Source: Rhodobacter flavimaris
GTDB lineage: Bacteria > Pseudomonadota > Alphaproteobacteria > Rhodobacterales > Rhodobacteraceae
Direction of reading: 5' to 3'
DNA length: 64,000 nucleotides
Assembly (NCBI RefSeq): GCF_021378075.1
Contig: NZ_JAJUOS010000007.1
Location: forward strand, 1-64,000
Shown in pieces: positions 35,934 to 45,122 of this stretch. A program made the position numbers and the translations under genes. Every line of letters begins with the position of its first letter. Position 1 is the first letter of the stretch. A model generated the notes under the pieces. It did not search any database. It was not told the DNA's origin and worked only from the letters and a program-made list of their open reading frames with translations.

Positions 35934-36275
35934 ATGAGCTACAAAGAAAAACTCGACGACATGCGGAACGAGTTGCGCGTGATGTACAAGGCAATTCCCG
36001 ACGCCACGCAGGGCTTCGGCGTGCTGTCGAAGGCCGTCAAGGATAACGGCCCGCTGGACCTGAAGAACAAGGAATTCATCGCGCTCGGCATGGCCGTCGT
36101 GCTGCGTTGCGAGCCCTGCATCATGTTCCACACCGAGGCCCTGATGAAAGCCGGCGCCACCCGCGAGGAGTTGGGCGACGTGCTGGCGATGGCGATCCAG
36201 ATGGGCGGCGGACCGGGCGTCATGTATGCCGGTCACGCGCTGGCTTGCTGGGATGAGTTGGCCGCCAAGGCCTGA
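35934..36275 (+). CDS. carboxymuconolactone decarboxylase/AhpD-like protein
   Basis: A 113-residue AhpD/CMD-fold protein. The redox motif CEPC (Cys59, Cys62) with His66 three residues after the second cysteine is the AhpD signature. These proteins act as peroxide-linked or thiol-disulfide reductases. The sequence EFIALGMAVVLRCEPCIMFHT is textbook. It stands alone, with a strong terminator downstream. Partner peroxiredoxin genes are not in the window. Confidence 0.85.
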   Translation: MSYKEKLDDMRNELRVMYKAIPDATQGFGVLSKAVKDNGPLDLKNKEFIALGMAVVLRCEPCIMFHTEALMKAGATREELGDVLAMAIQMGGGPGVMYAGHALACWDELAAKA

Positions 36276-36297
36276 TCCCCCTGCGACAAGTTGGCAG

Positions 36298-36319
36298 GCC
36301 CGCGCCGGAAGGCGCGGGC
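36298..36319 (+). terminator. intrinsic terminator after the AhpD-like gene
   Basis: GCCCGCGCC / GGCGCGGGC stem with loop GGAA, then TTTCGCGTTT. It is 23 bases downstream of the stop. Confidence 0.75.
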
Positions 36320-36362
36320 TTTCGCGTTTCATCAGCAAATATGCTTTGGAAAGGCACATGCC

Positions 36363-36875
36363 ATGAAACGCTTGATGACACTCACCACTGCCCTGGTTCT
36401 CGGCGCAGGCCTCGCGCAGGCTCAGGACTTCACGCCTGGCGCGGATTTCATGAACCAGTGGGATCTGGATTCGAACGGCGGTGTCTCGCTGGTCGAAGTG
36501 CGCGAGCAGCGCGGCAATATCTTCGCGATGTTCGACGAGAATAGCGACGGCCGGCTTTCGGCAGCCGAATTCGTCGGGATGGATGAGCACAAACAGTTGC
36601 AGCGCGAAGCGGGCATGGGGCCGGGTCGTAACCGCCCCGAGGGCATGACCGGCCCGATGGGCAACGGTGTGGGCAAGGGGCGCGGCGGCCAGATGGGCCA
36701 TCAGAGCGGCTTTGACCGGCCCGCTGCCGAGGAAATGCGCAGCCTCGATGCCAATGGCGACGGCATCGTCACCACGGCGGAATTCGTCAATGGCTCGGCC
36801 AACTGGCTCCGGATGCGCGACCGCAACGGCGACAATATGCTGACATCGGCGGATTTCGGCCCTCCGCGCGGGTAA
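36363..36875 (+). CDS. secreted EF-hand calcium-binding protein
   Basis: A 170-residue protein with a signal peptide (about 20 residues, ending AQA) and four EF-hand-like loops: DLDSNGGVSLVE, DENSDGRLSAAEF, DANGDGIVTTAEF and DRNGDNMLTSADF. The middle is a glycine/methionine-rich linker (GPMGNGVGKGRGGQMG). It is probably periplasmic or extracellular and binds calcium as a sensor or buffer. AAAGG lies upstream of the ATG at 36363. Function beyond metal binding is unknown. Confidence 0.85.
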   Translation: MKRLMTLTTALVLGAGLAQAQDFTPGADFMNQWDLDSNGGVSLVEVREQRGNIFAMFDENSDGRLSAAEFVGMDEHKQLQREAGMGPGRNRPEGMTGPMGNGVGKGRGGQMGHQSGFDRPAAEEMRSLDANGDGIVTTAEFVNGSANWLRMRDRNGDNMLTSADFGPPRG

Positions 36876-36970
36876 GCGAAAGGCAATTCGTCGGCAAGGC
36901 GCAAGACCCCCGTGACAGCGACGTGATTTTGCGCGATTCTGCTCCAAAATAGTCATGAGGGAGCAGTCTC

Positions 36971-37795
36971 ATGTGGATAAAAGCAGTTCTCACGACGGGC
37001 GTTTCCGCCCTTGCCTTGGCAGGCTGTGGCGGGGATAGCGGCCCGCGAACCGGCCAGATGATGGCCCCGGCGCATCTGAGTGCGTCGAACTACCGTGCCT
37101 TCGGTGTGCCTGCGCATTTCGGCGACACAGATCCGCACGAATGGGAAGGGCTGACCCCCGCCCACTACCCGGTGCATGGCATCGACGCCGCGCGTTATCA
37201 GGGCCATATCAACTGGCCCGAGGCCAATGCGGCCGGGGTGAACTTTGCCTGGCTCAAGGCGACCGAGGGCGGCGATTGGGTCGATCCGGGCTTCCAGGCA
37301 AATGCGCAGGCTGCGCGGGCAGCCGGAGTGCCGGTGGGCGGCTATCACTTCTACTATTTCTGCCGCACGCCCGAGGAGCAGGCCAACTGGTATATCCGCA
37401 ACGTGCCGCGCGTGGCGGGCGACCTGCCCCCGGTGCTGGATATCGAGTGGAACCACCAGTCGCGCACCTGTCAGCGCACCCCCGACCCCGCGACCGTTCA
37501 AGCCGAGATGCGGCGCTTCCTCGAAATTGTGACGCAGCACTACGGCGCGCGCCCGGTGATCTACACCACGCCCGATTTCTACGAGGAAAACGCCCTCGTA
37601 TCGCTGAATGGCTACGAGTTCTGGCTGCGCTCGGTCGCGGCACATCCGGCCGAGCGTTACCCGGGCGAGCAGTGGTCCTTCTGGCAATATACCGGCACCG
37701 GGGTCGTGCCGGGCGTGGGCGGCACGGTCGATATCAACACCTTCGCAGGGTCGCCCGACGCCTGGATGAACTGGCTGGCCACCCGCCGCCTGTAA
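36971..37795 (+). CDS. GH25 family lysozyme, lipoprotein
   Basis: A 274-residue lipoprotein: lipobox ALAGC (Cys19), then a glycoside hydrolase family 25 barrel. Motifs are HGIDAARYQG (Asp72), PVLDIEW (Asp157 and Glu159, the catalytic carboxylates) and FWQYTGTG near the C-terminus. GH25 enzymes cleave the beta-1,4 glycan strand of peptidoglycan. Membrane anchoring suggests a role in wall turnover or remodelling of its own cell, though attack on other bacteria is possible. It stands alone with GGGAG upstream. Confidence 0.9.
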   Translation: MWIKAVLTTGVSALALAGCGGDSGPRTGQMMAPAHLSASNYRAFGVPAHFGDTDPHEWEGLTPAHYPVHGIDAARYQGHINWPEANAAGVNFAWLKATEGGDWVDPGFQANAQAARAAGVPVGGYHFYYFCRTPEEQANWYIRNVPRVAGDLPPVLDIEWNHQSRTCQRTPDPATVQAEMRRFLEIVTQHYGARPVIYTTPDFYEENALVSLNGYEFWLRSVAAHPAERYPGEQWSFWQYTGTGVVPGVGGTVDINTFAGSPDAWMNWLATRRL

Positions 37796-37807
37796 TCAAT
37801 CGCACCA

Positions 37808-37831
37808 CGCGCGAGGGTTAGCCCTCGCGCG
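37808..37831. terminator. hairpin between convergent genes
   Basis: CGCGCGAGGG / CCCTCGCGCG with loop TTAG lies between the convergent lysozyme and glycosyltransferase genes. It has no clear T-run, so it may be a weak or Rho-assisted terminator. Confidence 0.5.
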
Positions 37832-37846
37832 ATGGTACCGCCCCTG

Positions 37847-39289
37847 TCAGGGAAGGCGCCACACCTCAAGGCTCACGCCCATGCCCTCGCGCGGGTCGAT
37901 CCGGTCTGGCACCCGGATGAGACGGCTTTGCTCCAAAACTGCGGCGGGTTGCGGTGGAGTGCCTGCGGCACCGTCATCGCTCGCGCGCAGTTGAACGATG
38001 CGAGAGGCGGGAGCAAGCGCGGGGCCAAGCGGCGGCGGGCGTTTGACCGGCCAGTCGGGTTCGAGAAGCGCAAGGCTGCCCATCAGCCAGCCAGCGCCGG
38101 TCAAGCGTTCAATCCCCGGACTGGCGGTTTCGGCAAGAATACCCGACACCTCGGCGCGCAGCGGCGCGAAATCATAGCTGAGCCGCGAGGACTTCAACCC
38201 GAAGACCACGAAAATCCCAACGGTCACCGCGATGCCGACAATCCCTGACGCAGTAGCAATTACTTGCCCCGCCCGGCGGGTCCCGGCCTCAAGCGCCCAA
38301 AGCATCAGCCCGAGCGCGCCGGGCATCGCCAGCGGGATCAGCCAGCGTGGCGTCACGCGCGTGGCATCGGCCACGCCCATCATGACCGCGATAAGGGCGC
38401 AGCCGATCAGCGAGATCGCCAGCAGCAGCTTACGCAACCAGACCGCGTTGGCCTCCGCCAGAGGGCGCGGCGCGCCCCCGCGCGGCCAAAGGCGCGCCAG
38501 CAGTGCGATCAGCCCCGCCAGGATCAGCGCAAGCAGGTAACCTTGCAGGGTTTCCGCGACTCCCCCCAGGAAGGGCAGGTCGAGCACCGCGCGCTCGGAC
38601 CGCCGGATCTTCGATGCCGAGGCAAAGGCGATGTCGGGATGCTGTGCGATCCACAGAACCGGGCCGGCCAGGATTGCCAGAGCCGCCATTGCGGCAGCCC
38701 CGATGCGCCCCCAGGACAGCGCCACCCAACCCCGCGGCGGCGGCAAGATCCACAGGGCCAGTGCGGTCGAGAAGGGCAGGATCCAGAAATTGTATTTAGA
38801 CAGACCGCCAAAACCGATGATCACTCCAAGCGCGATCCAGTCGCGCCAGCGCCCGTTACGAGCGGCGCCGAACAACGCAAAAAGGAAGGCAGAGGTCGAA
38901 AGGATCAATGCAACCGAATGCGACAGCGTGCGCTGCGCCTCCCACGCGATCTCGGGCAGCAAGATCAGCCCCACAGTCGCGATGGCCGCGCGCCCCGGCT
39001 GGACGAAACGGGCAAGCGCGAGGTAGGCCAGCAGATAGCCCAGCCACAGGCAGGCGTTCTTGGCAATCGCCAGCGCAGCGACATTCACACCCATCAGCTT
39101 GAAGGTCAGGAATTGCAGCCAGTTGAACAGCGGCAACTGGGGCCCATAGCCCCAGTGAAACTCCTGCGCGCGCATGACAAGCTCGGCCTCGTCGAGCTGA
39201 AGGCCCGTGCCGATCCAGATCCGAAGCAGCACTTGCAGCGCGAAATAGGCTCCAAGGACAAGCGCCAGGGTCAAACTCTCTCGGCGCAT
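37847..39289 (-). CDS. PMT/GT39 family membrane glycosyltransferase
   Basis: A 480-residue polytopic protein, around nine to eleven helices, of the dolichyl-phosphate-mannose-protein mannosyltransferase/ArnT clan. After the first helix comes LQLDEAELVMRAQEFHWGYGPQLPLFNW, with the acidic motif of the catalytic first periplasmic loop. The C-terminal region is a soluble periplasmic domain. It would transfer a sugar from a polyprenyl-phosphate carrier to lipid, glycan or protein. It lies 17 bases downstream of the D-2-hydroxyacid dehydrogenase gene on the same strand. Confidence 0.85.
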   Translation of the reverse strand: MRRESLTLALVLGAYFALQVLLRIWIGTGLQLDEAELVMRAQEFHWGYGPQLPLFNWLQFLTFKLMGVNVAALAIAKNACLWLGYLLAYLALARFVQPGRAAIATVGLILLPEIAWEAQRTLSHSVALILSTSAFLFALFGAARNGRWRDWIALGVIIGFGGLSKYNFWILPFSTALALWILPPPRGWVALSWGRIGAAAMAALAILAGPVLWIAQHPDIAFASASKIRRSERAVLDLPFLGGVAETLQGYLLALILAGLIALLARLWPRGGAPRPLAEANAVWLRKLLLAISLIGCALIAVMMGVADATRVTPRWLIPLAMPGALGLMLWALEAGTRRAGQVIATASGIVGIAVTVGIFVVFGLKSSRLSYDFAPLRAEVSGILAETASPGIERLTGAGWLMGSLALLEPDWPVKRPPPLGPALAPASRIVQLRASDDGAAGTPPQPAAVLEQSRLIRVPDRIDPREGMGVSLEVWRLP

Positions 39290-39306
39290 GTCCTTGGTCC
39301 TTCGCG

Positions 39307-40293
39307 TCAGATCATCCCAGGCACCACCAGATCCGGCGGACGGTGGCCGTCCGCGAAGGTCTTGATGTTCACGATCACCTTCTCGCCCATCTCGGCGCGG
39401 CCTTCAACCGTGGCCGAGCCCATGTGCGGCAGAAGCACGACATTGGGCAGCGAGCGCAGCTCGGGGTTCATCTCGGATCCGTGTTCGAACACATCGAGGC
39501 CCGCCCCGGCGATCTCGCCCGCCTTCAGGCCGCGCACCAGCGCGTTCTCGTCGATGACCTCGCCGCGCGAGGTGTTCACCACCACCGCCGTCGGCTTGAG
39601 CATCTTCAGGCGTCGCGCGTTGAGCAGGTGGAAGGTCGAAGGCGTATGCGGGCAGTTGACCGAGATCACGTCCATCCGGGCAACCATCTGGTCGATGCTG
39701 TCCCAATAGGTCGCCTCCAGCTCCTCCTCGATCTCGGGGCGCAGGCGGCGGCGGTTGTGGTAGTGGATCTGCATCCCGAAGGCCTTGGCGCGGCGGGCAA
39801 CGGCCTGACCGATTCGGCCCATGCCAAGGATGCCAAGACGCTTGCCGCCGATCCGCCCGCCAAGGAAGGCGGTGGGCGACCAGCCGGACCATTCGCCAGC
39901 CTGCATCGCCGCCAGCCCCTCGGGGATGCGGCGGGTCACGCCCAGAATCAGCGCCATCACCATATCGGCGGTATCGTCGGTCACCACGCCGGGCGTGTTG
40001 GACACCAGAACCCCACGCTGGCGCGCCGAGGCCACGTCGATATGGTCCACGCCCGCACCATAGTTGGCGATCAGCCGCAGCCGCTCGCCAGCCCGTGCAA
40101 GCATGTTGGCATCAATATGATCGGTCAGCGTCGGCACGAGGACATCCGCGCGGGTCATCGCCTCGACCAGCTCTTCGCGGGTCATCGGCGTATCATCCTC
40201 GCGCAGTTCGACATCGAACAACTCTTTCATCCGGGTCTCGACGACCTCGGGCAACCGTCGCGTCACGACAACACTCAGCCGCGGTGCGGGCAT
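39307..40293 (-). CDS. D-2-hydroxyacid dehydrogenase (glyoxylate/hydroxypyruvate reductase type)
   Basis: A 328-residue NAD(P)-dependent dehydrogenase. The Rossmann motif GILGMGRIGQAVARRAKAFGM is followed by catalytic Arg in VVVNTSRGEVID, Glu in GLDVFE, and His in LLPHMGSAT. It resembles glyoxylate reductase and D-glycerate dehydrogenase rather than D-lactate dehydrogenase, given the VDHIDVASARQRGVLVSNTPGV segment. Used in glyoxylate or serine-related metabolism; the substrate is inferred. The GT39 gene lies 17 bases downstream. Confidence 0.9.
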   Translation of the reverse strand: MPAPRLSVVVTRRLPEVVETRMKELFDVELREDDTPMTREELVEAMTRADVLVPTLTDHIDANMLARAGERLRLIANYGAGVDHIDVASARQRGVLVSNTPGVVTDDTADMVMALILGVTRRIPEGLAAMQAGEWSGWSPTAFLGGRIGGKRLGILGMGRIGQAVARRAKAFGMQIHYHNRRRLRPEIEEELEATYWDSIDQMVARMDVISVNCPHTPSTFHLLNARRLKMLKPTAVVVNTSRGEVIDENALVRGLKAGEIAGAGLDVFEHGSEMNPELRSLPNVVLLPHMGSATVEGRAEMGEKVIVNIKTFADGHRPPDLVVPGMI

Positions 40294-40441
40294 GGTTGGG
40301 CTCCTCTCTCTTCCAAACGCCTGTGCTTGGGTGCAAAGTGACCTCCAACGGGGCGAGACACAAGGCCTCGAGAGAGCAGAAATGGCGTTTTTTATCGTGT
40401 TAGCGCAATTTTCTTGCGCGACCGATTTTTAAGGACGCCTG

Positions 40442-41035
40442 ATGGCGTGCTTTTTGGGCGGAACGGAAATGCAGGCAATCTGGAGAAAATACTTTTGCGG
40501 CGCGGTGTTGGTTGCCCTTCTGACGGCGGGACCGGTCGCGGCGCAGGAAGAGGACGAAACGCCCCCTGACGCGCTGGCCGTGGCGCAGGCCGTCGCGAAC
40601 CAGAACGGGCGCGGCCCGGTGACCAACCTGCCCATTCCGCGCTTCGTCTCGCTGAAGGGCTCCGAGGGCAACGCGCGGCGCGGCCCCTCGCTTGGGCACC
40701 GCATTGACTGGGTCTTCACCCATTCCGGAATGCCGCTGCGCGTTACCGCCGAATTCGGCCACTGGCGCCGCGTCGAGGACCGCGATGGCGCGGGCGGCTG
40801 GATCCATTACTCGCTGCTGTCCGGGGTGCGCTCGGTCATCGTCGAGGAAGACCTGACCAACCTGCATGCCCGCCCGGACGAGAAATCCGCGGTCGTGGCA
40901 CGGGCCGAGGCAGGTGCCATTGCGCGTCTTGGTGAATGCAATCGCGACTGGTGCGAGATCAGCTCTGACGATGCCGATGGCTGGGTGCCCAAGACCGCGA
41001 TTTGGGGGGTTGCCCCGGACGAGTTGCGCGACTAA
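40442..41035 (+). CDS. exported SH3-domain protein
   Basis: A 197-residue exported protein with a signal peptide and, after an alanine/glutamine-rich stretch, two SH3-like repeats, the first near SLKGSEGNARRGPSLGHRIDWVF and the second near NLHARPDEKSAVVARAEAG. Bacterial SH3 domains bind peptidoglycan or peptides. The start at 40442 has AAGGA upstream; a Met at 40469 would give a shorter, more usual signal. It is read with the CDF gene 48 bases downstream. Confidence 0.8.
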   Translation: MACFLGGTEMQAIWRKYFCGAVLVALLTAGPVAAQEEDETPPDALAVAQAVANQNGRGPVTNLPIPRFVSLKGSEGNARRGPSLGHRIDWVFTHSGMPLRVTAEFGHWRRVEDRDGAGGWIHYSLLSGVRSVIVEEDLTNLHARPDEKSAVVARAEAGAIARLGECNRDWCEISSDDADGWVPKTAIWGVAPDELRD

Positions 41036-41083
41036 CCGAACCGCAAACCACAGGCGGAGCCGGGCCTGTCCCGGATAAAGACC

Positions 41084-41968
41084 ATGTCCTATAACGACGC
41101 TCAGACACGGCTGAACCTGTCGGCGGGGCTTGCCTCGGTCGCGGTGGCGGCTGTTCTGGTGGGGATGAAGCTTTGGGCGCTTTGGGCGACGGGTGCGTTG
41201 TCCATCGCCGCCTCGCTGGCCGATTCCGCGATGGACCTGCTGATCTCGGGCGCGGGGCTTGGGGCGATTATCTACGCCGCGCGGCCCGCCGATGACGATC
41301 ACGCCTTCGGCCATACCTCGGTCGAGGATCTGGCCTCGCTCGGGCAGGCGCTGTTCGTCAGCGTCTCGGCCATAGCCATCGCGGTGGCTGCGGGCGGGCG
41401 GCTGCTGTCGCAAACGCCGCAGGCGCTGGCGGCCGAGGGCGCAGGCATCCTGGTCATGGCGCTTTCTGCAACGCTGACGCTGGGGCTGGTCGCATGGCAG
41501 GCACGTGTGGCGCGCAAGACCGGCAACAAGGTCGTTGCTGCCGACATGCTGCATTATGTGGGCGACCTGCTGCCCACGATTGGCGCGATCCTCGCACTGT
41601 GGCTATCGTCGCGCTTCGGCTGGTCGAAGGTCGACAGCATCGTCGCGCTGATCGCGGCGGCGATCATGCTGCGCGGCGCCGGTCAGATCGGGGTTTCCGC
41701 CTGGCACGCACTGATGGACCGCGCCGCCCCGCAGGAGATCATCGACGGCATCGCCGAAATCGCCCAGATCTGGCCAGGCGTTATGGGCTTTCATGACCTC
41801 AAGACCCGCACCGCGGGCGCCAAGATCTTCGTGCAACTCCATATCGAACTCGACGGCGCACAGTCGCTTGATGCCGCACATGAGATCGCTGCCAGCCTCA
41901 AGCGCGCGATCATCGAGGCCTATCCGCAAGCCGAGGTCATCATCCACAAGGACGTCTGGCGCGGCTAG
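41084..41968 (+). CDS. cation diffusion facilitator (FieF-like)
   Basis: A 294-residue inner-membrane metal exporter of the CDF family. The metal-site residues are visible: D47xxxD51 (SLADSAMDLL) in TM2 and D154xxH157xxxD161 (AADMLHYVGDLL) in TM5, the Asp/His pattern of zinc/iron-type CDFs. The C-terminal cytoplasmic domain (IFVQLHIELDGAQSLDAAHEIA) is the typical ferredoxin-like fold. It would export zinc or ferrous iron by proton exchange. There is no metal regulator next to it. Confidence 0.9.
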   Translation: MSYNDAQTRLNLSAGLASVAVAAVLVGMKLWALWATGALSIAASLADSAMDLLISGAGLGAIIYAARPADDDHAFGHTSVEDLASLGQALFVSVSAIAIAVAAGGRLLSQTPQALAAEGAGILVMALSATLTLGLVAWQARVARKTGNKVVAADMLHYVGDLLPTIGAILALWLSSRFGWSKVDSIVALIAAAIMLRGAGQIGVSAWHALMDRAAPQEIIDGIAEIAQIWPGVMGFHDLKTRTAGAKIFVQLHIELDGAQSLDAAHEIAASLKRAIIEAYPQAEVIIHKDVWRG

Positions 41969-41991
41969 GCGGGGGCCGAAGCCCCCGACAC

Positions 41992-44010
41992 TCAGGCCGG
42001 TTCCAGCAGACCGCGGCCTTTCAGCAGCGCCTCGACCCCCGGCATCTTGCCGCGGAATTCCAGATACAACTCATCGGCCGGGCGCGAGCCGCCCGCCGAC
42101 AAGATGAACTGCTCCAGCCGGTCGGCGGTGACCGGGTCGAACACGTCGCCCGCTTCCTCGAAGGCCGCGAAAGCGTCGGCATCCATCACCTCGGACCACA
42201 TGTAGCTGTAATAGCCCGCCGAGTAGCCGTCGCCCGAGAAGACATGGGCGAAATGCGGCGTTGCGTGACGCATACGGATCGCCTTGGGCAGGCCGATCGC
42301 GACCAGAACCTCGTCCTGCTTGGCCATCGGATCGGAGGGCGCCGGGCCGTCGTGGAACTCCAGATCGACCAGCGCCGAGGCGACATATTCCACCGTCGCA
42401 AAGCCCTGATCGTAGGTCGAGGCCGCCAGCAGCTTGTCGAGCAGCGCCTTCGGCATCGGCTCGCCGGTCTTCCAGTGCCGCGCGTGCTGTTCGAGAACGG
42501 CAGGAACCTCCAGCCAGTGCTCGTAGAGCTGGCTCGGCAGTTCGACGAAATCGCGCGCAACCGAGGTGCCCGAGATGAACTGATAGGTCACATCCGACAG
42601 CATCTGGTGCAGCGCATGGCCAAACTCGTGGAACAGCGTGCGCGCATCGTCATAGCTGAGCAGCGCGGGCGCGCCCTTGGTGAAATTGCACACGTTGACG
42701 ACGATGGGCGCGGTCTCGCCACCCAGCTTCTTCTGGCTGCGCATGGCCGAACACCAGGCCCCCGAACGTTTCGAGGCGCGCGCGAAATAATCGCCCAAGA
42801 AGACCGCGACATGCTTGCCCTTGCGGGTAACCTCCCAGCCGCGCACATCGGGGTGGTAGAACGGCCCGTCGATCTCGTGGAACTCCAGCCCGAAGAGGCG
42901 CCTTGCCGTGTCGAAGGCCGCACCGATCATCGCGTCGAGCGAAAGGTAGGGCTTAAGCGCGGCCTCGTCGAAATCATGCTCGGCCACGCGGCGCTTTTCG
43001 GAATAGTAGCGCCAATCCCAGGCCTCCAGATCGCCGTTGATCCCATCGGCATGCATCATTGCGGTCAGGGTGGCGGCATCGGCCTCGGCCTTGGCCTTGG
43101 CGGGCGCCCAGACCCGCATCAGCAGATCGCGCACCTGATCGGGCGTCTTCGCCATCTCGGTATCAAGCTTGAACGCGGCGAAATTCGCGAAGCCCAGAAG
43201 GCGGGCACGCTCCTCGCGCAGGCGCAGGATCTCGGCGGCGTTTTCGCGATTGTCGGTCTCGCCGCCATTGGCGCCGCGTGCGACCCAGGCCTCATAGGCG
43301 ATCTCGCGCAGATCGCGGCGGGGCGAAAATTGCAGGAAGGGCACGATCAGCGAGCGGTTGAGCGTCAGCACCGGCCCATCCTGCCCACGCTCTTGCCCGG
43401 CGGCTCGGGCGGCGGCCACGACGAATTCGGGCAGCCCCTCAAGATCCGCTTCGCTGAGCGGGCGGAACCAGTCGCGCTCATCGGCCAGAAGGTTCTGGCT
43501 GAAGGCGGTGGAAAGCACGGCAAGGCGCTCTTTGATTGCGGCCATGCGGCTGGCGGCTTCACCATCCAGCGCGGCACCTGCGCGCACGAACATCTGGTGA
43601 TAGAGCTCCAACACGCGGGCCTCTTCGGGCGCCAGCCCCAGACCCTCGCGCCCCTGCCAGAGCGTGTCGATGCGCTCAAACAGCGCCCGGTTCATCGTGA
43701 CCTCGGAGGAGAACGCCGCCATTTTCGGCGCCAGATCGCGCATCAGCGCCTCACGCGCGGGCGTGCTGTCGGCCCCGGAGAGGTTGTAAAACACCCCCGC
43801 GACCCGGTCGAGCAGCGCCTCGGCGCCCTCCATCGCCTCGATCGTATTGGCAAAACTGGGGGCCTCCGGGTTGTCCGAGATCGCGTGGATATTGGCGCGG
43901 GCCTCGGTCAGGGCAGCCTCAAAGGCGGGGGCGAAATCATCGTCTTGCAGCGCGCCGAACGGCGGAAGCGAGAAAGGGCCGGTCCAGTCGGACAAAAGCG
44001 GATTGGTCAT
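41992..44010 (-). CDS. dcp: M3 family metallopeptidase (dipeptidyl carboxypeptidase-like)
   Basis: A 672-residue cytoplasmic zinc oligopeptidase of family M3. The zinc motif is HEFGHALHQML, and the downstream Glu ligand lies in FVELPSQLYEHWL. It resembles Dcp/oligopeptidase A, degrading short peptides to recycle amino acids. AAAGGAG stands at the right distance for ATG 44010. It is the last gene of a run from coaBC through dut and the MoeB-like gene, with a 68-base gap before it. Confidence 0.92.
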   Translation of the reverse strand: MTNPLLSDWTGPFSLPPFGALQDDDFAPAFEAALTEARANIHAISDNPEAPSFANTIEAMEGAEALLDRVAGVFYNLSGADSTPAREALMRDLAPKMAAFSSEVTMNRALFERIDTLWQGREGLGLAPEEARVLELYHQMFVRAGAALDGEAASRMAAIKERLAVLSTAFSQNLLADERDWFRPLSEADLEGLPEFVVAAARAAGQERGQDGPVLTLNRSLIVPFLQFSPRRDLREIAYEAWVARGANGGETDNRENAAEILRLREERARLLGFANFAAFKLDTEMAKTPDQVRDLLMRVWAPAKAKAEADAATLTAMMHADGINGDLEAWDWRYYSEKRRVAEHDFDEAALKPYLSLDAMIGAAFDTARRLFGLEFHEIDGPFYHPDVRGWEVTRKGKHVAVFLGDYFARASKRSGAWCSAMRSQKKLGGETAPIVVNVCNFTKGAPALLSYDDARTLFHEFGHALHQMLSDVTYQFISGTSVARDFVELPSQLYEHWLEVPAVLEQHARHWKTGEPMPKALLDKLLAASTYDQGFATVEYVASALVDLEFHDGPAPSDPMAKQDEVLVAIGLPKAIRMRHATPHFAHVFSGDGYSAGYYSYMWSEVMDADAFAAFEEAGDVFDPVTADRLEQFILSAGGSRPADELYLEFRGKMPGVEALLKGRGLLEPA

Positions 44011-44078
44011 CGCAAGATCTCCTTTGGGCACAAGCTAGGGTGCCGCGCGGGGAATAGGAAGGGGGGGCCGTGCCGGGC

Positions 44079-45119
44079 CTAGTGCCGCGCGCCGCAAACT
44101 GCGCAATCGCTGCGCCGTTTCACGCCGATCTGCCGGTTTTCACCCCAGAGCGCATCGTAGATCATCAGCCGCCCGCGCGCGCTGGCGCCTGCACCGACGA
44201 TCTCCTTGATCGCCTCGGCGGCCATCATCGCGCCCACGACGCCCGGCAGCGCACCGACCACCCCGGCCTCTGCGCAGGAGGGCGCGAGACCCGACGCCGG
44301 GGCCTGCGGGAAGACGCAGGCATAGCAGGGTGCGTCGCGCGCCGGATCGTACAGCGACAACTGCCCTTCCCATTGCGCAATCGCGCCCGAGATCAGCGGC
44401 TTGCCGGCAGCCACGCAGGCGGCATTGACCAGATAGCGCGTGTCGAAATTATCCGTCCCGTCCAGCACAAGGTCATATTCGGCCACCAGTTCGGCGGCGT
44501 CCTCGGCGCTCAGGCGGCGGTTATAGGGGCGCACCTCGATGAACGGGTTGAGCGCCTGCATCGCTGCCTGCGCGGAAAACACCTTGGGCTTACCGATATC
44601 GGCGTCGCGGTGGATCACCTGCCGCTGCAGGTTCGAGTTCGAGACCTCGTCATCATCGACCACGCCAATGGTGCCCACCCCCGCCGCAGCAAGATACTGA
44701 AGCACCGGCGAGCCAAGCCCCCCTGCCCCGACGACCAGAACCTTGGCATTGCGCAGCTTCTTCTGGCCCGGACCGCCGATCTCGCGCAGCATGATGTGGC
44801 GCGCGTAACGGTCAAGCTCGGCCTCGGCGAAACTGGATTTGGGCGCGGCAGTCTCGGGCGCAAGGGGACGAGCGCGGGCCTTCAGCCGCCGCAGGCCCCA
44901 GGCATAGGCCAGCACCACGGCGGCCACTCCGCCCAGCCCGAGCCAGGCGGCAAGGCTGCCGCCCACGGCCATGCGCAGCGGATGCCCGCCGGGCAGCGCC
45001 AGATGCGCAAGCGTGAAGGCGCCCCACAGGATGCCCAGCATCAGAACGATAAGCCGCCCGGGCGCCCGCAACACAAGCCCAAGCGCCACCACTCCGACCA
45101 GAAGCCAAAGCCCGATCAT
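44079..45119 (-). CDS. MoeB/ThiF-like adenylyltransferase with N-terminal membrane region
   Basis: A 346-residue protein in two parts. Residues 1-80 carry three hydrophobic segments (about 2-18, 22-42, 51-75); residues 95-346 form an E1-like adenylation domain with ATP loop VVGAGGLGSPVL (131-140), the DDDEVSNSNLQRQ segment, and zinc cysteines CYAC...CAVC. Such enzymes adenylate the C-terminus of sulfur-carrier proteins MoaD or ThiS. The membrane anchor is unusual for MoeB but occurs in some alphaproteobacteria. It follows dut by three bases on the same strand. Confidence 0.85.
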   Translation of the reverse strand: MIGLWLLVGVVALGLVLRAPGRLIVLMLGILWGAFTLAHLALPGGHPLRMAVGGSLAAWLGLGGVAAVVLAYAWGLRRLKARARPLAPETAAPKSSFAEAELDRYARHIMLREIGGPGQKKLRNAKVLVVGAGGLGSPVLQYLAAAGVGTIGVVDDDEVSNSNLQRQVIHRDADIGKPKVFSAQAAMQALNPFIEVRPYNRRLSAEDAAELVAEYDLVLDGTDNFDTRYLVNAACVAAGKPLISGAIAQWEGQLSLYDPARDAPCYACVFPQAPASGLAPSCAEAGVVGALPGVVGAMMAAEAIKEIVGAGASARGRLMIYDALWGENRQIGVKRRSDCAVCGARH

Positions 45120-45122
45120 GGC

